Part shown: positions 48,201 to 55,619 of the stretch, one piece after another
Layout: every line of letters starts with the position of its first letter
Numbering within the stretch: position 1 is the stretch's first letter
Assembly: GCF_905163445.1 (NCBI RefSeq)
Contig: NC_053190.1
Span: forward strand, 188,501-252,500
Length of the DNA stretch: 64,000 nt
Direction of reading: 5' to 3'
Origin: Pararge aegeria
Lineage: Eukaryota > Arthropoda > Insecta > Lepidoptera > Nymphalidae
Position numbers and translations under genes: made by a program
Notes under the pieces: model-generated
The model's database searches: none
Seen by the model: the letters and a program-made list of their open reading frames with translations, nothing else
Told to the model about the DNA's origin: nothing

Positions 48201-51200
48201 ATCTATCGGGTATTCCGAAACAAATCGAGCCATTAAGCCAAAATGTAGATTTTTACACAAATGAGCACGTCAGGCTAGGACGGCTCGCTGGCAGCTAGCG
48301 CCGCTGTCGTTTCTCTAATGTAATAAGCAGCCGAGTGGCAGCTGGTAGCGTCGCGGCGGCCAGTAGGTCATTTAAATTACTGCGCTTCCTGCCACTTCCC
48401 ACCGCGCGAGCTCATTCGCCTAACAAGACGCCGTAATCTCCACCTCGACTCACTTATTACGACGAAACCGAATTAGCCGCGCTCGCTGCGGCCACCGCGC
48501 CGGCGGCTCGCGCGGCCTCGCCGAGCCGCCGCCTCCCACGCGCCGCGTACACGTGTCGGCCACCCTCCGCAATCACGCAGTAATTGTGCGCCGCGGCCGC
48601 GGACAATAGATTGCCGCAAAGTGTCTGCGCGCCGGGACGCCAGACTTCTTCCGTAGCTACACTCGGCTCGGGCGCCGGCACTCGTCACACGCTCGGCAGC
48701 GGCCTCGTAGCACTCGGACTCCTGTGCGACTACTGCCCCTTTTTTCCTCTGCAGCTCTCTTTCAGTCATAGAAACGCTGTTAACAACCAGCAGATCTGTT
48801 TTCAGTTTGGATAAGAGGTCGCTGGGTATACGTTCTTTCAAATCTACGATACTATGCTTAGAATTATCATATTCTTCTAGGCATAATACGCTCGGTTTAC
48901 AACCTATAAATAATCTCGGACAGCTATATGACCTACCCACGTAACTTATATAGATTACGACTTGGATTGATCCCGGATGATAGTGTCACAAAAGGTAGTA
49001 CATGTTGACAGCGGTGCGTAATCTGCATCGCCAGGGCGTGTCACACGGCGGCCTTCGCGGGCCCATTATGTACGCAGCACGCACCGCCGCCGATGCGTCG
49101 CTTCAATGCAAACAACAGCGGCCGGCGTGTACGGCGAGGTGTAATTGCATCCCGCGAGGGCCGGCTACTTGTAGATTGTAATGACACCGCTGCGGTGAGC
49201 GAGTGAGCAGCCTTCGGCTATTTGTGGCGCGCTGCGGTGGCTGGAAGAGCAGCGCCACAGCGGAGTCAGACCCTCCGCGCCCTGTCAGCGAGGCTGAGCA
49301 GACTCGGCAAATTATGCAGACCAAGTTTGCCCCATCGCCCACCACTGGCAGCCTGGTCAGCGGTGGCAGCACGCCACGCCACGCCCTGCCAGTGTCTGCC
49401 AAGCAGCAACTGAGTGCTCGATCCAAATAAGAACGAAGAAACGGACTTTTTTTTAAAGAAAAAGCCGTTTTTGACCACTTGACCTAGCAACTAATACACT
49501 TCTAAACTTCGATAACTTCCCCAGAATAAAAACACGAAAATGGGTCGACCTATTCTTTTTAGTTGTTTAATTCTCTTCGGTTATATAGGAACAAATTTAA
49601 TTAAACAAAGTGGCTCGGTGTATATCCAAAGTAGTTTCGTATGCCGATTGTCACTTCAAAACATGGCTGATCTCTTGGTTATCTAGTTTTAAATAAAAAT
49701 AGTTTAAATAGTTTGACACTATAACACTTAACACTTACTAGCTGTTTTCCTCCTCCCCCGTCTCACCCAGTCACCTCTTTAGATTTTTTATAGCAGACAC
49801 TTTAAGTCTAAACTTGAAAAACAAGGGGTCGCCATACGGTAGTCGTTTATTAAGGTAATCCTCAATATAAGGTAGCGTACGTGGTTCTCTGTGTAATCAT
49901 CAATTACCGTATTGTGCAAGTTTCGTCATAATCGGTCCAGCCATTTCGTTAATTAGACGGAACAAATCATTGATATATGTTACTGTCCTGGCAAAAACAG
50001 ACCAAAAAAGATTTTTTTTTGGTTTTAATTTCTGTGTAGGTACCTACTAGGTGTACTCTCACTGTACTTAAAATGCATTAAGTAATGAACTGTTACTCCG
50101 TGCTAACGTCGGCTGCATATCAACCCACTTCAGGGTAGGAGGAGACCCGTCACGGCCGCAGTTCACCACGCATTAAATTCCATTTAATTGTATGGATCAT
50201 TTAATTTCAACCTGGGACTAAAAATGCATACAATACTAATTGCGCCCTGCGGTTTCACCCGCATATACTACGGGTGAATAAGCTACCTAACGGATAAAAA
50301 TGTTGCAGATAGTAAGTATCGGTTGTTCAAAGTAATGCAACAAACGATTGAGCTTTGCGTGAATAACACGAACTTACACGTTATCTATTGTTGCTCTTGG
50401 AGCTTCAGCCGTCTGTTTGGAATCTTCAGTCACGTAAACATCCAGCCCGTCGGACCTGCTCCAGTTACAACGTACCTATTATTCTTTTAATTCTCAATCA
50501 CAAATGACCTATATAACAATGTGTGGCCGGTATACTTACTGGAAAGCAACCTAGACCCTAGACCCTAGTCAATAAATGGCTGGATGCCCAACTTTTGAAG
50601 AATTGGACATTCGCAAGTCTCTACACACTTATAAAAATAGAAAACTTTGAAGGAAGAGTCAAAACCGCATTGTTAGTTGACTCGCATGTGGAAGGTTAAC
50701 CGAAAAAAAATGTAATTGCGTTTATAAAATTCAAATAAAAATTTTAGTAATGCCTCATCAGTTTTAGTGTTGAATAGCAAAAATAAGTGGCAACACTTCA
50801 TGTCTTAGAACTGTTAATAGGTAAGGTACCTATTATAAGTTAAGATCTGCGTAAATTCCAGTGCAAAAATAATTATTAAAATCAGTTAACATTTGACGGA
50901 GTTATGGTGTAGAATCGCCAAACACTTGCATCCCCTACCCTAAGAGAATTGTGCTAAATTTACGGATAAAAAGTCTCCTTTGGCCTGCCTCCTCGTAGTA
51001 CTTATTATGAACACAAATCATGCTTCGTTTCATATGAATTTATTTAGTAGTTTTAGCGTAATGCGAGGCCAAAAAACAGACAGACAGCCAGTCGGACAGA
51101 CAAACAGACGGATGGACGGACAGACAGACAGACAAAACTAAAAGAAAACAGTTTTGGCTTGAGTATCGATTATAAAGTGCAATTCAAAAAAAAATCAAAA

Positions 51201-51982
51201 TATTTTCAATGTACAGATTTTGGCCAGTTAAAGTGTTATTTGGAGTTGCTGCCGTCCTTAATCCAGAAGACAGGGTTCTGACTTGTTACCTGACATATCC
51301 ACCCCAAAGGATCCAGGGTCAAGGCTACTGAAAATTTCATTTCCTGACTCCAAGTTTGTGTGCGAGTCGGATCCTGCCGGACTAATCTTCTTTCATCTGT
51401 GACTAAAAGGCTTGTGCCTCCTTTGTCACGATTGGCCGACCGGAAACTGGGTAATTCTACCAATACCTAATGAGCATCGTTTGTAAAAGACATTTTTTAA
51501 GTTACGTAACTTAAAAACTAGTCTATGAAGCTTGCTATTTAGGCTTGTAGTTAAAATGAGAATCACGTTATTCAGTTTTTCAAAACACTACCCCAAAATG
51601 ATGAAAAAGTCCTTAAAGTTTATATCCATTTTGGTATTTAAGCTTCGCCTGTTGCTGGCCTGCTGGATACGGATAGGGCGCAGGTACAGACTGGAAGCCA
51701 GGCTTGCGCCGGTTCGCGTTTAAGACACGATATCTAACGGTGAATAAAATCTTTAGCACGTTCTTTCGACATGAGTACTCGCGGGGAGAGTCGGCGGCGC
51801 GCAGTACTCACGTCCTTGTCCCATTGCAGGTGGTAGGGTATCTCGATGCCGAAGGGGAAGTCCAGGTGGCAGTCCAGCACGGCGTGGCCGCCCACGCCGG
51901 CGCGCAGCCGCGCCGCGTCCGGCGGCGCGCCCGCCACCAGCGCCGCGCACGCGATCGCCGCCCACAGCGCACGCGCGCCCAT
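36070..51982 (-). CDS. bdl: Borderless-type immunoglobulin/fibronectin receptor, complete, nine exons
   Basis: Coding exons (minus): 51812-51982, 40608-40836, 39790-40044, 39520-39710, 38814-39261, 36807-37013, 36516-36736, 36314-36455, 36070-36254. They total 2049 bp, 682 residues plus stop. Every junction has GT/AG and phases close. Domain order: signal peptide (1-18), four Ig domains (Cys pairs about 38/110, 157/203, 242/293, 338/387), FN3 (407-500), an acidic Ala/Asp-rich linker (501-574), FN3 (575-650), membrane helix (656-678), then four Arg. Four Ig plus two FN3 plus one helix, and the PYHLQWDKD, WYSGEGEPR, FLFDPYNVPGVFYSRNGSLL motifs, fit insect Borderless rather than Turtle (five Ig). 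In Drosophila, Borderless is a cell-surface adhesion protein that binds Turtle and acts in axon targeting and glial wrapping. Several N-glycosylation sequons are visible. The start at 51982 is chosen because it opens the signal peptide. Confidence 0.88.
36314..36455 (-). CDS. bdl: bdl exon 8: first half of second FN3
   Basis: Codes VSVRLIEEGALVRWRG and CELRWYDDEAPERRLL, the opening strands of an FN3 domain. Phase 0 in, phase 1 out. Confidence 0.83.
36516..36736 (-). CDS. bdl: bdl exon 7: acidic linker
   Basis: About 74 residues dominated by Asp, Glu and Ala (ADDTGDDGDAAADTEDAAGD), with no domain fold visible. It separates the two FN3 domains. Splice sites and phases (1 in, 0 out) are consistent with neighbours. 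Confidence 0.8.
36807..37013 (-). CDS. bdl: bdl exon 6: rest of first FN3
   Basis: Codes AEYAVWFRERDAPEW and AAYELRVLAQEPGGDG, the C and F strands of an FN3 fold. It enters and leaves in phase 1. Confidence 0.85.
37200..37310 (+). mobile_element. SINE remnant
   Basis: Carries CTGCCCGAGTGCGG, ATCTTGAGAACATCACGTAG and CATGCAGATGTTTTCCTTCA, which match the body of lepidopteran tRNA-derived SINEs such as the copy at 53341-53577. The tRNA-like head is missing. Confidence 0.6.
37314..37383. repeat. Perfect 70-bp palindrome
   Basis: Arms of 35 bp with no loop, centred between 37348 and 37349 in AAAAAGCTTTTT. I checked all 35 base pairs from the sequence. Confidence 0.97.
37390..37453. repeat. Perfect 64-bp palindrome
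   Basis: Arms of 32 bp with no loop, centred between 37421 and 37422 in TCTAGCTAGA. It lies 6 bp from the 70-bp palindrome and has an unrelated sequence. Confidence 0.97.
37910..38480 (+). repeat. Interspersed repeat, copy 1 (bdl intron)
   Basis: Shares diverged but colinear sequence with 56525-56925, including GCGTAGCGTAGGTACTAT, GTATGGAAAAAT, TTTTGATTTAAT and TTTCGTAATTC. It lacks recognisable coding sequence or terminal repeats. Confidence 0.7.
38588..38614. repeat. Small hairpin, 11-bp arms
   Basis: GTATACCCAGC and its reverse complement around a 5-base loop. Confidence 0.8.
38814..39261 (-). CDS. bdl: bdl exon 5: end of Ig3, Ig4, start of first FN3
   Basis: Opens with VDESHAGVYACTPYN (Ig3 closing motif), then Ig4 (AVTLPCEAR ... 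DRGVYECRV), then the FN3 start VPPRAPHDLRAAPAP ... VQLSWAP. Very GC-rich with long Ala/Arg/Pro codon runs. Confidence 0.87.
39520..39710 (-). CDS. bdl: bdl exon 4: first part of Ig3
   Basis: Contains AASLDCHFSANPP, LRWEKDGFLF, DPYNVPGVFYSRNGSLLFNR. The DPYNVPGVFYSRNGSL stretch is highly characteristic of the family. Phase 1 in, phase 0 out. Confidence 0.88.
39790..40044 (-). CDS. bdl: bdl exon 3: Ig2
   Basis: A single-exon Ig domain: LEGERAELQC, VAWLRNGEP and DLAEYECRV. It starts and ends in phase 1, as domain-sized Ig exons often do. Confidence 0.88.
40090..40462 (+). pseudogene. RTE-type LINE ORF C-terminal fragment in bdl intron 2
   Basis: The plus-strand frame from about 40280 reads LLRRLNDTQRAI ... 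LRHQIKDEEIRGRTGVMDIA QRVTKLK. This matches the C-terminal pattern of insect RTE-class LINEs (TQRAM ... RIRNEEIRRRT ... DIAQR). Upstream is frameshifted. It lies antisense to the host gene. Confidence 0.7.
40608..40836 (-). CDS. bdl: bdl exon 2: second half of Ig1
   Basis: Starts GETIFSWYSGEGEPR after a TTGCAG acceptor. It has the closing Ig motif EADAGLYRCRV and sequons NVS, NRS and NGT, and ends in phase 1 at LDVD. Confidence 0.88.
40837..42414 (-). other. bdl intron 1, part nearest exon 2
   Basis: AT-rich with no gene. It includes GATGATGATGCATG-like simple sequence near 41250 and a probable LINE tail at 41836-42110. Confidence 0.6.
41836..42110 (-). mobile_element. Probable LINE 3' tail remnant
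   Basis: (AAT)n followed by AAATTTTGTTTCAGGCATAG; read on the minus strand this is an (ATT)n-tailed 3' end like the LINEs at 8321 and 14823. The sequence beyond is degenerate. Confidence 0.4.
42453..42606. repeat. DIRS left inverted terminal repeat
   Basis: Runs from ATAATTACTCG through a GCTCGCCGTTTCGCACTTTA stretch, an A tract and a CACCTGCCACGATCATGTCA stretch. The inverted copy lies at 47043-47194 and differs mainly by small indels and A-tract length. Outside it, 42415-42452 matches only the internal complementary region. Confidence 0.88.
42710..42832. repeat. DIRS internal complementary region
   Basis: Its first half is the reverse complement of the left extension and end (GTACAGGTAAGTTCGTTTAA). 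Its second half matches the right end (CTCTCGAGCTTCGTTCGAAG). A TTAAT core lies between them. It would template joining of the two termini. Confidence 0.88.
43081..43998 (-). pseudogene. DIRS tyrosine recombinase, one internal stop
   Basis: The N-terminal core-binding part (43621-43998; TLKQYDICFKKWFTYCQ) and the catalytic part (43081-43611) are in the same frame, split by one TGA at 43618-43620. Catalytic landmarks: Arg in TAHRIQTL, the STRHAS box, the AGW position and the Tyr in FAKYYNR. Such recombinases insert the DIRS cDNA circle without target-site duplication. Confidence 0.87.
43995..44830 (-). pseudogene. DIRS RNase H and connection domain
   Basis: Begins at about 44825 with EIFTDASTTGWG, then LELLAAFLGLKYF and IDNTTAISYVN, giving the Asp-Glu-Asp set of RNase H, then NKIADAESRR, FASRINHKCDTYVSW and VVVPQWPTQPWYPL, which are typical of DIRS/PAT polyproteins. 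A TAA at 44655-44657 interrupts it, and it is frameshifted from the RT. Confidence 0.82.
44831..45460 (-). pseudogene. DIRS reverse transcriptase, N-terminus deleted and frameshifted
   Basis: Retains KYLRFQWDRNLYEFNVLPFG (upstream of 45374) and NTAPSVFTKILKP, the catalytic IYLDDLFLVG, then ESLGFIINKDKS and, in another frame from about 45178, LNNPVNIDSKK and REFARFLGLLTS. The first RT motifs are missing; sequence upstream of 45460 is already gag-like. Confidence 0.82.
45470..46957 (-). pseudogene. DIRS gag-like protein, apparently spliced and frameshifted
   Basis: The start codon at 46957 begins MPKRKKDRSDDCDFDYLAKK (a basic, NLS-like N-terminus). This first exon ends at 46807 before GTAAGT. 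A matching acceptor precedes 46546, giving EPIAAIEVDV and a frame that continues through LLSILGEDPTTVKEYGDNIQ. At least two frameshifts (near 46185 and 45790) break it before a Pro/Arg/His-rich C-terminus. The family assignment rests on position and resemblance to DIRS/PAT gag. Confidence 0.7.
47043..47194. repeat. DIRS right inverted terminal repeat
   Basis: Inverted copy of 42453-42606; ends at GAGAGTAATTA. Host sequence resumes at about 47195. Confidence 0.87.
47223..47520 (-). pseudogene. LINE ORF2 C-terminal fragment in bdl intron 1
   Basis: The minus-strand frame contains YVKIFNAIPKSV and LKLKKWLL ending near FFQLMNF. These resemble the last residues of insect non-LTR ORF2 proteins (KIFNKIP ... 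FK.KLK..L ... Y.I.EF). No other domain is present. Confidence 0.5.
48250..49450. other. GC-rich block in bdl intron 1
   Basis: In contrast to the AT-rich intron around it, this stretch is GC- and CpG-rich, with NotI-like GCGGCCGC and many GCC/GGC words. It holds several open frames on both strands, none identified. It could be a regulatory island, an unrecognised alternative 5' exon, or inserted DNA. Confidence 0.45.
48473..48940 (-). CDS. Unidentified 155-residue ORF within bdl intron 1
   Basis: Minus-strand frame starting MGRSYSCPRLFIGC and including LKERIPSDLLSKLKTDLLVV and SMTERELQRKK. Its first 65 residues have ordinary protein composition; the rest is Ala/Arg-rich, as expected from chance translation of GC-rich DNA. 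No domain is recognised. It may be part of an exon or chance. Confidence 0.2.
   Translation of the reverse strand: MGRSYSCPRLFIGCKPSVLCLEEYDNSKHSIVDLKERIPSDLLSKLKTDLLVVNSVSMTERELQRKKGAVVAQESECYEAAAERVTSAGARAECSYGRSLASRRADTLRQSIVRGRGAQLLRDCGGWPTRVRGAWEAAARRGRASRRRGGRSERG
49451..51811 (-). other. bdl intron 1, part nearest exon 1
   Basis: AT-rich, no exon seen. It includes a repeat remnant with CATAATCGGTCCAGCCATTTCG (about 49910-49975), the kind of phrase found in lepidopteran interspersed repeats, and a CAGA-rich tract at 51070-51137. Confidence 0.55.
51070..51137 (+). repeat. CAGA/GGAC-rich simple repeat
   Basis: Imperfect (CAGA)n with CGGA and GGAC interruptions, preceded by a TTTTAGCGTAATGCGAGG stretch. 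This matches the tail style of widespread lepidopteran repeats. Confidence 0.75.
51812..51982 (-). CDS. bdl: bdl exon 1: signal peptide and first half of Ig1
   Basis: Codes residues 1-57. A hydrophobic signal peptide (MGARALWAAIACAALVAG) is followed by the first Ig strand pair with AVLDCHLDFPFG and ends at QWDKD. A GTGAGT donor follows in phase 0. The frame is open upstream to 52138, but an earlier Met would bury the signal peptide. Confidence 0.88.
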
Positions 51983-52729
51983 GTCAGCAGTCCGCGGGAG
52001 AGCGTGCAGTCGACGCGCGCGGCGGTCCAGCACTGGCCGCCGCGCGCCCGGCCGCTCCCTCGGCGCGACGCCCGTTTTATCGCGAATGACCTTAGTGATG
52101 TCACTCCGTTTTATCCGCCTTCGAAAACGGAGGCTCACAATTCAAGTGTATGTTTGTCACCTCTTCGCTCCGCATTTATAAAGCGATTTGGAAAAAAAAA
52201 GTGCCATTTCAGTCAAGTCCATGTCTAATAATGGCAACATCAGAGAGAAATCGGGGAAACTCTTCGAATTTCATAAGATAGCTATACCACCAGATCCTCA
52301 AACTAAAAATAGTGCTCCGCAGAAAACGTTTGTCTCCGCGATGTGCTCTACAACTGAGCGTGTGCACGCCGCATTGTAGAGCCAGTGGCCTGACGCTTGC
52401 TTGAGCGCAATGGCGTCACTGTGTAACCGAGGCTCCAGACAATACACTGGAGCCGCAAAAGTAACAATTCTTATAAGCATTTAGTAGATTAATGCCCCTC
52501 TGCACTAGTGACGAATAAGCCAATGCTTAGGTAGCGCCTATTCTAAGAAGATTCCTAGACATAGTAAATCAACCGATTACCAATAGTTATTACCTAAGGT
52601 GAAACTTAAATGTAAGGAAACGGATGGTAGACAATAAAAGCAAATCAAAATGTTTCAAATAATATTAAATGCCGGCGTAACCCCCAGTTACTCCAAAGAA
52701 CACACAAATATCGTATCCCCCTAATCTAA

Positions 52730-52912
52730 GCGGAAGAACTTGATTTACTGCCTACGAGTACAACTACAGTCGATAAAGACAACTCTACGCCAAAGGAATT
52801 AATCAAAGAAACATCAGCTGTTACATCAGCTGACCTTGATTCACACGAAGTTAGTGAAAACCAAACTAACAAGATTGACACTGGCATCAAGACTAGAATA
52901 GAAAAAGAATAA
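52730..52912 (+). other. Unidentified 60-codon open frame without a start codon
   Basis: A stop-to-stop frame with ordinary protein composition (EELDLLPTSTTTVDKD ... KELIKETSAVTSADLDSHE), rich in Thr, Ser, Glu and Lys. It has no Met and no recognisable domain. It could be a transposon or exon relic. Confidence 0.2.
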
Positions 52913-53340
52913 GAAAAACGATCGCAAAATACGAAACAAGTTTAAATTCTAAAAAGATCAACGCAAGAATTTATTTATCTATTAAGAGCACTAACAATAT
53001 ACAATATATTAAACGTTTTCATAATATAGCACCAGCGTATAGCACATAGACAAATGAAAATGAATTTAAGAATGACAGATTTTCATGTAATTCAGTGTAC
53101 GTAAAAAGGATGTCTTAGGTCATTGCCATACGATATCTTCCGAAAAACGTTGTGAACGTAGTAATCTTCGAAAAAAGTGTTTACAATAAATATTCACGCA
53201 TTACAGAAGAAGATAGTGTGATAAAAGTTACAAGTCCAAAAATAATGGTAGCACTGCCTGGAACATTAAAAGAAAAGTAGGTCTCTCGTGCTTCTCGTAA
53301 GTCAACAGAATAAGTGTAATACAGTGATTCTAATAATTAT

Positions 53341-53577
53341 TTACCGGCCCACTACAGGACACGGAAAGTGCGGATCGGTAGGTACACTTCACATACCGTT
53401 GACAGCATTATGGAGAACTCTCAGCCTCGCAGGTTTCCTCACGATGTTTTCCTTCACCGTTTAAAGCAATTGATATTTAAATTACGTTAAGTCAGTGGTG
53501 CGTGCCGCGGCTCGAACTCGGTCTCCACGAAAGGAAAGCCGAAGGCTTACCCACTAGGCTATCATCGCTTCAATAAT
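53341..53577 (-). mobile_element. tRNA-derived SINE
   Basis: Read on the minus strand, a pol III A box (TAGCCTAGTGGGTAAGCC) and B box (GAGTTCGAGCCG) sit in a tRNA-like head. The lepidopteran SINE body follows (GGTGAAGGAAAACATCGTGA, GGAAACCTGC, GAGTTCTCCATAATG). The 3' end is near 53341. Confidence 0.8.
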
Positions 53578-54659
53578 AAGCTTTAATTGATAATAATAAT
53601 ATGTGATTAAAATAATAATTATTATTTATTTGTTTAGAGCAAATTGGCACTCTACAACAACATTCAATATAATTTAGAATTTTTGCACAATTTAATACAA
53701 TTGTTAGTTAAAATGAAATTCATAATTAATAAAATGGAATACAAATTAAAAAAATTAAAAATTCAATCTATAATTAATTCTGATGTCTGCCAAAGACGCT
53801 ATTGCTGGAGGAGCACTTTAGTGAAGTGCCTAAGTATCGGTGAATCAACCTTACCAGAATACTCTGCCAGCGGAGAAGACGTCTTATCTCTCTGAGTGGC
53901 ATAAAAGTCCTACGCTCGTTCCTGAGATACCATGCCGGACGTTGACAAAAACCGCGACAAGCCCTACAGCAACCCGATGGTCAACTATATACATAAGGTG
54001 TTTCATCACAACAGGGCTCCCGAGTGAAGATTTTGACAGTAGGCCTTGCAGAACGTTATCTTGACTTATTAACTACAGCGGGCGAAACTGCGGGTCAACA
54101 TGTTACAACGTACTCCCAGTGCCCATCGCATCGCACCCCTGATCCCCAAGGTCCCCCGCGACAAAGTGGCTCAGATATTTGACTGTATTCTTGGCAGAAC
54201 TTCAACAACTCTTCAGTAAGAAGAGCCGTCTCCCCAGCCCGTACACGACTGGCTTGTGTTTGCAAACCAGTACTGCTTAATACTCATTTTAGTTCTTAAC
54301 CGCATTCGTAACCTGCTAAAAATATTTAAAAACTTACAATATAATTTGAATCTCATATTAGCTACGAAGAAATATTATTTATATACCATTGCAGAGTAAA
54401 TCTCTCTCTCTCTCTCTCTGTATGAAATAAGCACGAAAAACAAATGTATATCTTTGTTAAATGTGTGAGTCGTGTAATGATAAAATCGATCGCTTGCATT
54501 AACACGAATTGTCCAAGTTATTTCTATGATTGTGTGGGTAATCTCTGGAAGCAGCGCTTATAAATTGCATTACGGAATTGGAAAATCAAATTACTTTGAC
54601 TATTCAAACATTATTTATTTGCTTGGTTTGTTGTTTTTAACTGCCATAATTCTATTTAG

Positions 54660-54800
54660 AACCGGTGATAGCTCAAGGGTTAGGACTTCAACTTAACTTT
54701 CGGAGCGCTGAGTTCGAATCCAAGCAAGCCCATCTAACTTTTCTAAGTTATGTGCGTTTTAAGCAATTTAAATATCACTTGCTTAAACGGTGAATAAAAC
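54660..54800 (+). mobile_element. tRNA-derived SINE, 3' truncated
   Basis: The head has an A box in GGTGATAGCTCAAGGGTTAG and a B box GAGTTCGAATCC, then TTATGTGCGTTTTAAGCAAT and CTTGCTTAAACGGTGAATAA. The rest of the body is absent. Confidence 0.75.
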
Positions 54801-55287
54801 GCCATTATTGTTTATCTTCGGTAAAATACGGTAACTTATAAACGTTTGTGTGATTTTTTTTAAGTGATAAGGTTAGTAAAAATTCATTAATTATTTTAAG
54901 ATGGAATTATATTAATAGATTTAAGTTATTAATAGATTTAAGTTATTAATAGATTTTACCTGGAAAAGGTATTTAGATAACAGAGACGGCTATGATTGTT
55001 CTCATAATGTTGAATTACGAGATGGGTGTTACAGATATCATTTAATCGATTTGTGGATTATCAGTGACATAGTAAGATGTTCACAAGGCACACCAATATC
55101 CCGGAATAATTGATCAAATCCCCTATAACTAAGAAGCTGCCGAGCGTTGTGACATCTTCGACGCTAAATCTGGGTATGTGCTTTTACTAAATTAGTATTA
55201 CATAGAATTAATTTCGTGCAAAACGCCTCGCGCTCGCCACTCTCCGGCGCCGTGTGCAAATAAAAAGGGCTCACCATTACATCCATG

Positions 55288-55293
55288 TTTATT
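55288..55293 (-). terminator. Candidate polyadenylation signal of Mlc-c
   Basis: AATAAA on the minus strand about 245 bp past the Mlc-c stop codon. Confidence 0.55.
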
Positions 55294-55535
55294 TCAAGTC
55301 ATCGATAACATGTCTTTGTACAATACATATACATACAACTAATTGACTATATTAAGACTTCTTAAAAATATGTTAAACTCTGGAATATGCACTTATATTT
55401 TAATAATTAGAATAATAATAATAAAAAATGGAAATTTTAGAGAATCGTTTGTTACACTTAATACCCTTACAACTATGTGCACCACAGTTCCCTCCGACGG
55501 GTGCTCGGTTCGTGAATGCTAGTCGGCGCGCGCGG

Positions 55536-55619
55536 CTAGCCCTGCATGATGAGGTGCACGAAGTTCTCGTAGTTGATGTTGCCCTGCGAGTCCTCCTGCC
55601 CCTGCAGCAGCTGCTCCAC
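55536..55619 (-). CDS. Mlc-c: Mlc-c exon 5
   Basis: Codes VEQLLQGQEDSQGNINYENF and VHLIMQG, then TAG (EF-hand 4). CCGCAG acceptor. Confidence 0.95.
   Translation of the reverse strand: MEQLLQGQEDSQGNINYENFVHLIMQG

Larger units (their letters stand above)
51983..55287. other. Intergenic region between bdl and Mlc-c
   Basis: The first few hundred bases should contain the bdl promoter and 5' UTR. Elsewhere there are two SINEs (53341-53577 and 54660-54800), a Thr/Glu-rich ORF (52730-52912), a (CT)n run at 54402-54420, and a 17-bp direct repeat (TTATTAATAGATTTAAG-like, three copies near 54910-54960). 53640-54250 is unique sequence with short ORFs that I cannot identify. Confidence 0.6.

Noticed and set aside
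49103..49430. Overlapping ORFs in the GC-rich intron block
   Set aside because: Composition is explained by GC-rich DNA, with no motif and no supporting splice signals.
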